Below, piece after piece: positions 8,902 to 17,824 of a DNA stretch of 64,000 nt (positions are counted from its first letter, which is position 1; the number at the start of each line of letters is the position of its first letter). The position numbers and the translations under genes were made by a program. The notes under the pieces were generated by a model. The model worked only from the letters and a program-made list of their open reading frames with translations, made no database searches and was not told where the DNA came from. The stretch comes from Proteobacteria bacterium CG1_02_64_396 (GTDB lineage: Bacteria > Pseudomonadota > MNWR01 > CG1-02-64-396), in NCBI GenBank assembly GCA_001872725.1, contig MNWR01000065.1, positions 28,026-92,025 on the forward strand. The letters are read 5' to 3'.

Positions 8902-10421
8902 TGGGCATATTGCAACTACAGCGGTGGCGGGAGCGGGCCTTGCGGTGGACGCTACGACTTTCCCCCATTGCGGCGGCGTTGGTGCTCCACGTGGGGCTAC
9001 TGGTTGCGTACGAACACGAGCGGCAGGATCAAGTGGTCAGCCAGTCCCTGCACGACGTGGAGATCCTGGCCGAGTTGGTGGCCCGTCAGGCGGGGCGTTC
9101 GGTCGCCTTCGGAAACCTGCAAGAGCTCAAGGATGTGGCCTCGGCGATCAAGGCCCATGTCGGGGTGACCGGGGTCCGGGTCATCCGCGCCGACGGCCAG
9201 GTGTTGGTCGGCGACGAGGTGGAACACTCCGGGGTCAAGGTGTTGCGGCGGGAGATCCGGGATTGGTCGGCCAGCGAAGGGGCCTTTTTCTTCGGTCCCC
9301 AGGAGGGGGTGCCGACGGTGCTCGGAGAGGTCGAGGTGGTCATCGATCCCCAACCGCTGCTGCCCCATGGGGCGTTGCCCGGCGGTTATGTCTGGTTGGT
9401 GGCATTCATTTGGGGTGTGGCAGGGTTGATGGTTCTGGCATTGGAATATTGGTGGTGGCGCCCCATCGGACGGTTGCTGTCAGCCAATTGGCTTGAAGAG
9501 CGGAGCGCCGCCGCCCGCCTGCCCCCCATTTGGAACGATATCCTCAGAAAACTGCTGCAACGGCTGCGGATTCGCCGCAAACAGAACGAATCGTTTCGGG
9601 AGCGCCAACAGAAGCTTGAGCATACGAACCGAGATTTAGAAAGGGCGCTGCGACGTTCACAAGAAACCGGACGCGAAAGCGCGCTGCGCTTAAAAGAAGA
9701 AAATCGCTTTCAAGAGCGTTTTTTGGCCCAGCTTTCCCATGATTTTCGTACCCCGTTAACCGGCATTCGCTCCGCCATCGATCTGTTGGCCGATCGCCAC
9801 GAGCCCTTGAGCGAGGCAACTCAAGATCGATTGATGGCCCACATCAAGGAGCAAAGCGGTCGCTTGGAGCGTTTGGTCGAGCGGGTGATGCACCTGGAGC
9901 GCTTTGCCTTGCAGGAGGAGCCGGTTTTGCTCGCCCCCCTTGATGTGCACGGGCAATTGCAAGGGCTGGTTTCCGATTTGGATCGTGAGGTGGCCGGGGC
10001 GGGGTTGCAGATTTTGCTTGACCCCCAGGTGGGGAAGAAACATTTGCTGGCAGAAGGGAGCGCCAAGCTGATCCGGGCGGTATTCCTCGAATTGGTCCGT
10101 AACGCCATCCGCTTTACCCCGCCGGGGGGGGTAATCCAAATCGGGATCGACATCGAACCTGAGAGCCGCTGGATTTTGGTCAAGGTGCAGGACAGCGGCG
10201 TCGGCATCGAGCTGGATCGGATCGACAAGGTTATGCAAACCGGAGTCACGCCGACGCCGGGGGTGCGACCGGGGGATCAGGGGCGTGGAGGGGGGCTGAC
10301 CCGCGCACGCCGCTCGATGCAAAAAATGGGGGGGGAGCTCAAGTTGGTATCGCAACCGGGGAGGGGAACGCGGGTCGAGGTTTGGCTGCCAGGGACCGCC
10401 CAGTCCTCATCCGAGCAGTAA
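8898..10421 (+). CDS. Membrane sensor histidine kinase
   Basis: 507 residues, starting at ATG 8898 inside the upstream stop (ATGA). Two membrane segments (about residues 20-40 and 163-183) enclose a roughly 120-residue periplasmic sensor. A coiled-coil linker follows (RRKQNESFRERQQKLEHTN region). The HisKA box SHDFRTPLTG places the phospho-acceptor at His281. The ATPase has an N box LVRNAIRFTPPGG (Asn402) and a G1 box DSGVGIEL (Asp432); the glycine-rich lid is GDQGRGGGL. The ATP-binding domain is normal, so the kinase should be active. It is coupled to the substrate-binding protein and meets a response-regulator gene tail to tail with a 15-bp overlap, making that protein the obvious phosphorylation partner. 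Confidence 0.88.
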   Translation: MMGILQLQRWRERALRWTLRLSPIAAALVLHVGLLVAYEHERQDQVVSQSLHDVEILAELVARQAGRSVAFGNLQELKDVASAIKAHVGVTGVRVIRADGQVLVGDEVEHSGVKVLRREIRDWSASEGAFFFGPQEGVPTVLGEVEVVIDPQPLLPHGALPGGYVWLVAFIWGVAGLMVLALEYWWWRPIGRLLSANWLEERSAAARLPPIWNDILRKLLQRLRIRRKQNESFRERQQKLEHTNRDLERALRRSQETGRESALRLKEENRFQERFLAQLSHDFRTPLTGIRSAIDLLADRHEPLSEATQDRLMAHIKEQSGRLERLVERVMHLERFALQEEPVLLAPLDVHGQLQGLVSDLDREVAGAGLQILLDPQVGKKHLLAEGSAKLIRAVFLELVRNAIRFTPPGGVIQIGIDIEPESRWILVKVQDSGVGIELDRIDKVMQTGVTPTPGVRPGDQGRGGGLTRARRSMQKMGGELKLVSQPGRGTRVEVWLPGTAQSSSEQ

Positions 10422-10781
10422 TTCGCCGACCTTTCGAGACAGGGTTTCGGGATCGAACGGTTTGGTCAGAAACAGATTAGCCCCCAACGCTAGCGCCTTG
10501 GCGGCGTCCCGATCCTGCCCTTTGGCGGTCAAGACGACGATGGGGATTTTCGCAAGCCCGGGGTCGGCGGCATTACGAACCCGCCGAATCATCTCGAAGC
10601 CATCAAAGGGCTCCATCATCAGATCGGTGATGAGCAGCCGAGCCCCCTCACTGATTAATACATGCCATCCGTCGTCGGGGTTGTCGATGGCGCTGACCTG
10701 GTAGCCGTTTTTCAGCGACAACAAAATCTCAAGGGGAATCAGGACCCCTTGATCGTCTTCCACGATGACGATATCCCACAT
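10407..10781 (-). CDS. Single-domain response regulator (CheY-like receiver)
   Basis: 124 residues forming only a receiver domain. The acidic pair is at E8-D9-D10, the phospho-acceptor at Asp53 (LLITDLMM), the switch Thr at 85 (VVLTAKG) and the conserved Lys at 107 (LTKPFD). No output domain is present, so it must act by protein-protein contact or phosphotransfer. It lies 41 bp downstream of the sigma-54 activator gene in the same direction, probably in one operon. Its 3' end overlaps the convergent kinase gene by 15 bp. AAGGGG precedes the ATG. Confidence 0.9.
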   Translation of the reverse strand: MWDIVIVEDDQGVLIPLEILLSLKNGYQVSAIDNPDDGWHVLISEGARLLITDLMMEPFDGFEMIRRVRNAADPGLAKIPIVVLTAKGQDRDAAKALALGANLFLTKPFDPETLSRKVGELLLG

Positions 10782-10822
10782 GGCAACCCCTTGATATCGA
10801 TTGAGAATGATTGGTCTTGAGA

Positions 10823-12544
<1,722 letters not shown>

Positions 12545-12557
12545 CGGGAACCTCTAG

Positions 12558-12604
12558 GGTTAATATCAACCAGTTAATATTAACCATATCAGCCATTATT
12601 AACC
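12558..12604. promoter_or_regulatory. Operator-like inverted repeat upstream of sigma-54 activator
   Basis: A perfect 9-bp inverted repeat (GGTTAATAT at 12558-12566, ATATTAACC at 12577-12585) is followed by a third half-site ATTATTAACC ending at 12604. The AT-rich repeats stand out in GC-rich DNA, 14 bp upstream of the activator start codon. They are plausible binding sites for the activator itself or another regulator of the divergent interval. Confidence 0.6.
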
Positions 12605-12680
12605 GAACCAAGCGGTTTGAGATCCATGATGCTCTGAATAAAAGCTCGATGCGACAACGGTTTTGGCAGCATCGCACGGG

Positions 12681-12697
12681 TTGGCACGGTTCGTGAT
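12681..12697 (+). promoter_or_regulatory. Candidate sigma-54 promoter for the GGA-rich RNA
   Basis: A perfect -24 element TTGGCACG (GG at 12683-12684) is followed at the right 12-bp offset by GTGAT, where the consensus has TTGCT. The invariant C of the -12 GC is therefore an A (12696). The start of transcription would be about 12708. The strong -24 box and divergent sigma-54 activator support it; the -12 mismatch keeps confidence moderate. Confidence 0.45.
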
Positions 12698-12707
12698 CTA
12701 GACGTTA

Positions 12708-12935
12708 GCGAGACTTGAGGACGGGGCCAGGGAACAAGGAGGAGCAGGGGGTGGGGAACCACCGGAGCCAGGAGGCTATGGAGGCACGAGGATCGTAGCC
12801 GCATGCAGGAGTCGGAAATGGCCCAGACGGATCAAGGAAAAGGACTCTCAGTCTTCAGGTGGAAGGGTTGGACCACGGAGGGTAGGAGGTCAGGAACACC
12901 ACGAAAAGCCCCGGGCAACCCCCGGGGTTTTTCGC
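12708..12935 (+). ncRNA. Predicted CsrB/RsmZ-type GGA-rich small RNA (CsrA sponge)
   Basis: The interval between the activator and the SDR gene has no convincing ORF but carries about 19 GGA motifs in some 190 nt. It ends in a strong intrinsic terminator. Several GGA motifs sit in hairpin loops: GGTGG-GGAA-CCACC (12750-12763), AGCC-AGGA-GGCT (12766-12777), ACGA-GGA-TCGT (12786-12796), ACC-ACGGAG-GGT (12872-12883) and GGT-CAGGAAC-ACC (12888-12900). This is the layout of CsrA-sequestering RNAs, with ANGGA in loops, many copies, a length of 150-370 nt and a Rho-independent end. G-rich composition raises the chance count of GGA (I estimate 8-9 expected), so the looped placement is the stronger evidence. 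No sequence match to a known family is claimed. The 5' end is inferred from the candidate sigma-54 promoter and could be off by tens of bases. Confidence 0.6.
12902..12934 (+). terminator. Intrinsic terminator of the GGA-rich RNA
   Basis: Stem CCCCGGG/CCCGGGG (12909-12915 with 12921-12927) is extended by CGAAAA/TTTTCG pairing and followed by TTTTT at 12928-12932. The symmetric A-run means it can also stop the convergent SDR-type gene, whose stop codon is 2 bases away. Confidence 0.9.
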
Positions 12936-13733
12936 TTATGGGGGTATCGCGTTCCACCAGGGGGAGCGAATCAGCCGTTTGGATCCGCTCTGCAATGCCA
13001 AGGCGATGGGTGAGCAATGTTGCTCGGCCTGGTCGGCGTCGATCAACCGAGGGGGGGAGAGCCCCAGTCGGCGGGCGGCTTGGGCAACGGCGTAACGTCT
13101 GAGGTAGGGGGCGCCATCGCTGAAATGAACCACGCTGCCTGCCGGGGCCAGATCCAACAGCCGTACCCCCAACCGCGCCGCGTCGCGAACCTCGATACGA
13201 TTGAACCAGCGGGCGGGCCGCCAATCGATTAGGACCTCGATTTTTCCCGCCAGCAGTCGCTCTTCAAGATTTCGCCCCGGTCCCACAATCCCCGACATCC
13301 TCCAGATTTGCCCCCCCCACGCCAAGGCCAGCGCCTCGGCGGCAAGGCGTCGTCGTGCCATGGGGTGTTGCGGTTGGGTGGGGGTCGATTCGTCGATCCA
13401 ACGCCCGCCGTGATCCCCCAGAACCCCGGTGCTGCTGACGTAGCTGATGCGAGTCACGTCATGACGCGCGGCGATTTGCAAAATCCTCAAGAGTCTGGGG
13501 TCGGGCTCCAAATCGACTGGGGGGGCAATGGTGTAGACCAGGGCGTCGATGTCGCGCCATGCCGGATGGTCGATTCCGATTTCCTCGGCCATCATCGACC
13601 ACCAGCCGGACCACATTTCAGGTTGATCGGGTTTTTGATGTCGTGCGATGCCAAAAACCCGGTGCCCCTGCTCGACCAGTTCTCGGGCCAGGAATCCCCC
13701 AAAGTAACCCGCGCCGACGATGAGTACATTCAT
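12936..13733 (-). CDS. NAD(P)-dependent epimerase/dehydratase-like SDR protein
   Basis: 265 residues from ATG 13733; an in-frame ATG at 13745 is also possible. The N-terminal Rossmann motif is V-L-I-V-G-A-G-Y-F-G-G-F-L-A, and YVSSTGVLGDHGG fits an extended or atypical SDR with the Ser-Thr active-site region. WRMSGIVGPGRN and NRIEVRDAARL resemble the substrate side of YeeZ/WcaG-type epimerases. The canonical Y-x-x-x-K is not evident, so catalysis is uncertain. It ends at the terminator shared with the GGA-rich RNA. Its start lies back to back with the barrel-protein gene. Confidence 0.75.
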   Translation of the reverse strand: MNVLIVGAGYFGGFLARELVEQGHRVFGIARHQKPDQPEMWSGWWSMMAEEIGIDHPAWRDIDALVYTIAPPVDLEPDPRLLRILQIAARHDVTRISYVSSTGVLGDHGGRWIDESTPTQPQHPMARRRLAAEALALAWGGQIWRMSGIVGPGRNLEERLLAGKIEVLIDWRPARWFNRIEVRDAARLGVRLLDLAPAGSVVHFSDGAPYLRRYAVAQAARRLGLSPPRLIDADQAEQHCSPIALALQSGSKRLIRSPWWNAIPP

Positions 13734-13734
13734 G

Positions 13735-14730
13735 ATGTGTTCCATTCAAAATAGCCGTTCGCGCCACCCAGTCGTCAAGGTGATGCTGGCTGGGTTGTGC
13801 TGTTTGTGGGCGCTGGGGGCCAGCGCTGCGGAGCGGCTCTGGCTGGTGGCCGATGAGGGTCATGATACCTTGGGTGGATTGCAATGGGATGGCTCTCCCC
13901 GAGACGACAGTCGCCGGGCGGGGGGGCGGTCGGACGACCATGGCATCGAAAAAAGCTTCCAATTGCAGTATGGCCGCATGACCTATTCGGAGCGGTTGCC
14001 TGTTGGTATTTGGCACCCCTCCCGGGCGTTGACCAGTCGTGCTGATCTCGACTGGGGGGGGAGCCGGATCGATCTGTCCGGTTTTTGGGGGCCGACCCGG
14101 TTCCGCTGGACCTTCGGTGCGCAATATCAAAAGTCGCAGCAGGGGCTTGAACAGTGGTGGGACGGCGATTTGCTGTATCAAAAGAACCAGCTTGAGTTCC
14201 AGGCGGTACAACTGGAGGGGGGATTCGGCTGGCCTTGGGACTACCAACGTCTTTCGGGGCAATTCATGGCCGAGGTTGTGGGACGACAGGAGGATCAAAG
14301 TCGGAGTTTTGCAGCCGGGCAATCCGCTTTTTCGGTAGAGCGGATTCGATCGGCATGGGTCGGTTTCAAGGGGGATGTGCGTCTGCCCCTGACCGAGGGT
14401 ATTGCCCTAACCGCCGGGGGCAACTGGGATTACTCCCCTTGGAACCAGATGACCAACACCATTTTTCTCTCCTCGCCCGACGCAACGTTCCAGGGCGCCG
14501 AAGGGACCCGTTGGCAGGCTTGGGCGGGGTTTCTGGCTACGGGGCGGTTTGCGTTGGGACCGTTCCATTTGGCACTGGTGGTGGGCATGAGCCAAACCCG
14601 TTTGAACGGCGAGACCTCGGGGCGAACGGTGGCCGATTCGACGGGAAACCTGGTGACCGCCTATTGGCCCGAAAACCAACACCGCGAATACGGCGTCGGC
14701 ATGACCCTGACCTGGAGTCCCGGGCGATGA
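13735..14730 (+). CDS. Predicted outer-membrane beta-barrel protein
   Basis: Up to 331 residues. A basic N-region leads into a signal peptide (VMLAGLCCLWALGASA), and the mature part is rich in alternating aromatic/polar strands (FRWTFGAQYQKS, RIRSAWVGFKGDVRL). It ends with a strand YGVGMTLTWSPGR; a barrel of about 10-12 strands is likely. I do not recognise a family. Start choice is open: ATG 13735 gives the full signal peptide, while ATG 13783 gives a shorter one and avoids abutting the divergent start. Its stop overlaps the next gene (ATGA), so the pair is translationally coupled. Confidence 0.65.
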   Translation: MCSIQNSRSRHPVVKVMLAGLCCLWALGASAAERLWLVADEGHDTLGGLQWDGSPRDDSRRAGGRSDDHGIEKSFQLQYGRMTYSERLPVGIWHPSRALTSRADLDWGGSRIDLSGFWGPTRFRWTFGAQYQKSQQGLEQWWDGDLLYQKNQLEFQAVQLEGGFGWPWDYQRLSGQFMAEVVGRQEDQSRSFAAGQSAFSVERIRSAWVGFKGDVRLPLTEGIALTAGGNWDYSPWNQMTNTIFLSSPDATFQGAEGTRWQAWAGFLATGRFALGPFHLALVVGMSQTRLNGETSGRTVADSTGNLVTAYWPENQHREYGVGMTLTWSPGR

Positions 14731-15596
14731 GATGGAGCTGGGTGTTGCCCTTCTTGATGTCGGTGGCGCTGCCGGTTGGGGCCGACGGGGGGGGCATAGC
14801 CCCAATGGAGGCGGTCGAAACCCATCGGGTGGTCGAGGTGCTGGATGGCGATACGGTGGTGCTGGATAACCGAGTGCACGTTCGGGTGCTGGGAATCAAC
14901 ACCCCCGAAATCGCCCACCGCGACCAAGAGGCGATGCCCTTTGGTGATGAGGCGGCCGAGCTGACCCGGCGCTGGGTTTTGGGAAAACAGGTCGGTTTGG
15001 CTTTCGATCATGAGCGACACGACCGATATGGGCGACTGTTGGCCCACGTGATTCTGCCCGATGGTGAAAGCCTGGGGCGGCGATTGGTGGCGAGCGGAGT
15101 CGCTTGGGTGTACATCATTCCCCCCAATACCGCAGATACCGAGGTGTTGCTGCACCTTGAAGACCAAGCCCGCAGTCTGGGACGAGGATTATGGCGCCTA
15201 CCCGACTATCGGCCCTTGCCGTTTCAGCGGGCCGAACGGGGAATGGGGGCATTCCGGCTGGTGACCGGGGTGGTACGGGAGGTGGTGCCGGGCCGTGGAG
15301 GGGTGCTACTCAAATTCGGGGAGCGCTTCACGGTGTTTATCGCCAAGAGCGATCTCTGGCGTTGGCAAGAACGAGGGATCGACCTGGAGCGCCAATACCT
15401 TGGTCGCAGGGTGATGGTGCGCGGACGCATCAAGGATTACGGCGGTCCCTCCATTCGCATCGACGATCCCTTGCAGATTCAGCGCTTGGACCGCGATCAA
15501 TCGGGGGCGGTCTCGCCCCACAGTTGGGGGTTGAGCCCCCATTGCTTGCCCATGCCAATGGCCACCTCGCTCCAGATTTCGCTCAGCGAAGGGTGA
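14727..15596 (+). CDS. Secreted staphylococcal-nuclease-like protein with OB-type C-terminus
   Basis: 289 residues from ATG 14727, which overlaps the upstream stop. A signal peptide (VLPFLMSVALPVGA) is followed by an SNase domain: VLDGDTVVLDN, VRVLGINTPEI, HDRYGRLLAHV and SLGRRLVASGVAWVY. It includes the acidic pair and arginines expected for Ca-dependent phosphodiester cleavage. Residues about 195-270 look like a second small beta domain (VTGVVREVVPGRGGVLLKFG), often seen in thermonuclease-like proteins. The last 100 bases run antisense into the convergent flavoprotein gene, so the C-terminal 33 residues may be readthrough of an ancestral shorter end. Confidence 0.82.
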   Translation: MRWSWVLPFLMSVALPVGADGGGIAPMEAVETHRVVEVLDGDTVVLDNRVHVRVLGINTPEIAHRDQEAMPFGDEAAELTRRWVLGKQVGLAFDHERHDRYGRLLAHVILPDGESLGRRLVASGVAWVYIIPPNTADTEVLLHLEDQARSLGRGLWRLPDYRPLPFQRAERGMGAFRLVTGVVREVVPGRGGVLLKFGERFTVFIAKSDLWRWQERGIDLERQYLGRRVMVRGRIKDYGGPSIRIDDPLQIQRLDRDQSGAVSPHSWGLSPHCLPMPMATSLQISLSEG

Positions 15597-16882
15597 TTCA
15601 CCGCGCTTTGGGCTAGAAAGCGCAGCGCCTGACCGGGGGGGAGGGTGCTCAGCATCTGAATCAACTCCCCCGCTTGCTCCCCCACCACCTGTCCCGCCAG
15701 AACCTCCCCACTGTCCATGTCGGCCACCAGTCGGGCAAATCCATGGGCCTGACCCTGTGCCAGGGCCTGGGGCAATACATCGAAAGCCACGAATCCCACC
15801 GCCGGCTCAAAACCGGCATCCTCCAGCGCTTCGTCTTCGGGGCCGAAAAAGGCCCCCTCGGTCGCCGAATAGATGGCGGTGGGGATTTGGTTGCGCCATC
15901 CCTTGGTGGGGGTGGCGGCGCCGGTGATGGCGTCGACGACCGTAAGTGCCTCGCGCATGGCTCGATTGGCGGTCATGGGGCCGGGGGTGCAATCGCCAAT
16001 GGCCCAAACCCCCGGTGCGGCGGTTTGGCAGCGTTCGTTCACAGAGATGGGACCATGGGCTTCCAGATCGAGATGTTCTAGACCGAGGTCGGAGGTGTTG
16101 GGGGTGCGGCCGGTAGCGACCAAAACGGCATCGAAACACTCGCCCCCGATGCGGACCGCATCATTGTCGATCTCAGGGGTGGGGATGGGGGCGATCCGGG
16201 GTGCGATGCCCCTACGGGCCAGAGCCTGCAAAACCGGGGTGCGCACCACTTCGGGGATATGCTTAAGCGGGGTGGAACGGCACAGCCAGGTCACCCCAAT
16301 TCCGAGCAAAGGCAGGATGTAAGCGAGCTCCACCGCGACGATGCCGCCGCCGATCAACGCCCAATGGCCCCGGTGGGGGGGCAGGGTGTCGAATAGGTCG
16401 TTGGTAGTCAGGATTCGCGGGTTATCGGAGGGCCAGCCCTGCGGCAGGTGGGGGTGGGAGCCGGTAGCGATCAAGATGTGGGTAGCGTTGATACGACGAT
16501 CATCCACCACCACGGCACCGGGAGCGGCGATCCGCCCCCGCCCTTCGATCCGCTCCACCCCTAAACGATCAAGGAAGCTCAGGTAGGAGTCGCGCACCCG
16601 TTCAACGATGTGGCGCTGATGCTGCCAGGCAACCACGAAATCGACGGTGAGTTTGCCTTGAATACCCCGCTGGGCGGCGTCGGTCAGGTCGACGCTCCGG
16701 GCGGTTTCATGCCACGCCCGCTTGGGCACGCACCCCCGGTTCAAACAACACCCCCCCCATATCCCCTCTTCGATTACGGCGACGCGAAGTCCCCGTTGCG
16801 CCGCCAGGACGGCGGCGCGGTATCCCCCCGGCCCGGAGCCGAGAATGACCAGATCAAAAAGGGGAGGGGGGGGAAGGCTCAC
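15497..16882 (-). CDS. Dihydrolipoamide dehydrogenase-like flavoprotein
   Basis: 461 residues from GTG 16882 (GGGA upstream); an open frame continues upstream but overlaps the exonuclease-like gene. FAD site: DLVILGSGPGGYRAAVLAAQRG. Redox disulphide: GGCCLNRGCVPKR (Cys46/Cys51). NAD site: WALIGGGIVAVELAYILP. Second FAD motif: GVWAIGDCT. Dimer-domain base: AVNHPSLSEIW with the His-Glu pair. All catalytic elements of the class-I disulphide reductases are present. Without E1/E2 genes nearby it could be the E3 of a 2-oxoacid dehydrogenase or a mercuric-reductase-like enzyme. The 3' end overlaps the nuclease gene by 100 bp. Confidence 0.85.
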   Translation of the reverse strand: MSLPPPPLFDLVILGSGPGGYRAAVLAAQRGLRVAVIEEGIWGGCCLNRGCVPKRAWHETARSVDLTDAAQRGIQGKLTVDFVVAWQHQRHIVERVRDSYLSFLDRLGVERIEGRGRIAAPGAVVVDDRRINATHILIATGSHPHLPQGWPSDNPRILTTNDLFDTLPPHRGHWALIGGGIVAVELAYILPLLGIGVTWLCRSTPLKHIPEVVRTPVLQALARRGIAPRIAPIPTPEIDNDAVRIGGECFDAVLVATGRTPNTSDLGLEHLDLEAHGPISVNERCQTAAPGVWAIGDCTPGPMTANRAMREALTVVDAITGAATPTKGWRNQIPTAIYSATEGAFFGPEDEALEDAGFEPAVGFVAFDVLPQALAQGQAHGFARLVADMDSGEVLAGQVVGEQAGELIQMLSTLPPGQALRFLAQSAVNHPSLSEIWSEVAIGMGKQWGLNPQLWGETAPD

Positions 16883-16898
16883 GGGCGATCCCAAGCTC

Positions 16899-17540
16899 TT
16901 ACGCTTCGGGCCACCCCGCCAGGAATGCGCCAAGGTGGGGTTGCGTCTGGCTTTGGGCGGCAAGGTGGCTCCGCACGCTTTGCAGGGCAATGTGGTACTC
17001 GGAGCGTTCCAGTTCGCCACGCAAATGGAGCAAACGCAGCATGGCAATATAGGTGGCCAGGGCCTCGACCTCGGCCCGCTGGCGCAATTGCACAACCGAG
17101 TCTTTGCCGGAGGGGATGGGGAGGGCGATTCCCAAGCGATGGGCCATCGCGTCGAGCGATTCGGGAGAGGCGCGGAAGGGCAGTCCGTCGCGAACCGAGA
17201 GGTGACGGTGATCGGAGGCGGGGGAAAGGAAGTCTTCACGGTCCGACTCGCTACCCAAGAGCATCGGCAGCGACATCTCTAAATCGAAGGCCCGTTCCAA
17301 CAGCAGCGGGAGGTCTTCCCGTTTGCCGTCCCACGAGGCCAAACGAGGTCGAAAGCGCCCCATGAAGGTGAAAAACGCAGCCAAGGTTTCGCTGGCATGG
17401 GACTCCTTACGTCCCAAACAACCTACCCGCTCCAGTTGATAACGGGTTTCGTCCCCGTCCCGCGAGACATTGACGAAGACGGCGCCCAGCGCCAAATGCT
17501 CGTTTTGCTCAAGAACGCGGACGGTTAATAAGGGGTACAT
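16899..17540 (-). CDS. Degenerate PolB-type 3'-5' exonuclease-like protein
   Basis: 213 residues from ATG 17540 with GGGAGAA 7 bases upstream. The middle (LASWDGKREDLPLLLERA) matches the 'WNG-x-x-FD-x-P-x-L-x-x-R' segment of the predicted 3'-5' exonuclease family related to PolB. SLDAMAHRLGI and LATYIAMLRLLHLRGE match its C-terminal part. The N-terminal D-x-E catalytic motif is not visible, and the late D of the family appears replaced, so the protein may be inactive or structural. It sits 16 bp upstream of the flavoprotein gene in the same direction. Confidence 0.6.
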   Translation of the reverse strand: MYPLLTVRVLEQNEHLALGAVFVNVSRDGDETRYQLERVGCLGRKESHASETLAAFFTFMGRFRPRLASWDGKREDLPLLLERAFDLEMSLPMLLGSESDREDFLSPASDHRHLSVRDGLPFRASPESLDAMAHRLGIALPIPSGKDSVVQLRQRAEVEALATYIAMLRLLHLRGELERSEYHIALQSVRSHLAAQSQTQPHLGAFLAGWPEA

Positions 17541-17663
17541 GTGGGGGTTCTCCCTAGCAGGGTGTTGAAAAAATCAAAGCGTCAACGCGGGGTTTCTACG
17601 TCAGATCGTGTCAAGAGGCGATAAATCCTGGGTAATTGTAACCGTCGTCACCAGATATGTAAG

Positions 17664-17678
17664 TGGCACGCTTTCTGC
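17664..17678 (+). promoter_or_regulatory. Sigma-54 (-24/-12) promoter
   Basis: TGGCACG (GG at 17665-17666), four bases, then CTGC (GC at 17677-17678): exact GG-to-GC spacing and all invariant bases. Transcription should start near 17690 and give a 135-nt leader before the calcium-repeat lipoprotein. The rest of the 284-bp gap (17541-17824) shows no other clear signal. Confidence 0.75.
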
Positions 17679-17824
17679 GAAAAGGGGACCAAGCTAACTG
17701 GGACCAAATCCACCCGATATTGTGAACGGCATGGCCCCCCAGATGAATGACGGGTAGAGGGGGCGGTAACGAGATGGTTTCCTCGAACCAAATACACCAC
17801 GAGTGAGAGATGAAGGAGACAACC

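Noticed and set aside
12803..13224. ORFs on both strands over the GGA-rich interval
   Set aside because: They have no ribosome site, cross the terminator, and show no protein-like composition.
16883..17239. 120-residue N-terminal extension of the flavoprotein
   Set aside because: It overlaps the exonuclease-like gene in another frame and has no family match; GTG 16882 gives a normal LPD N-terminus.
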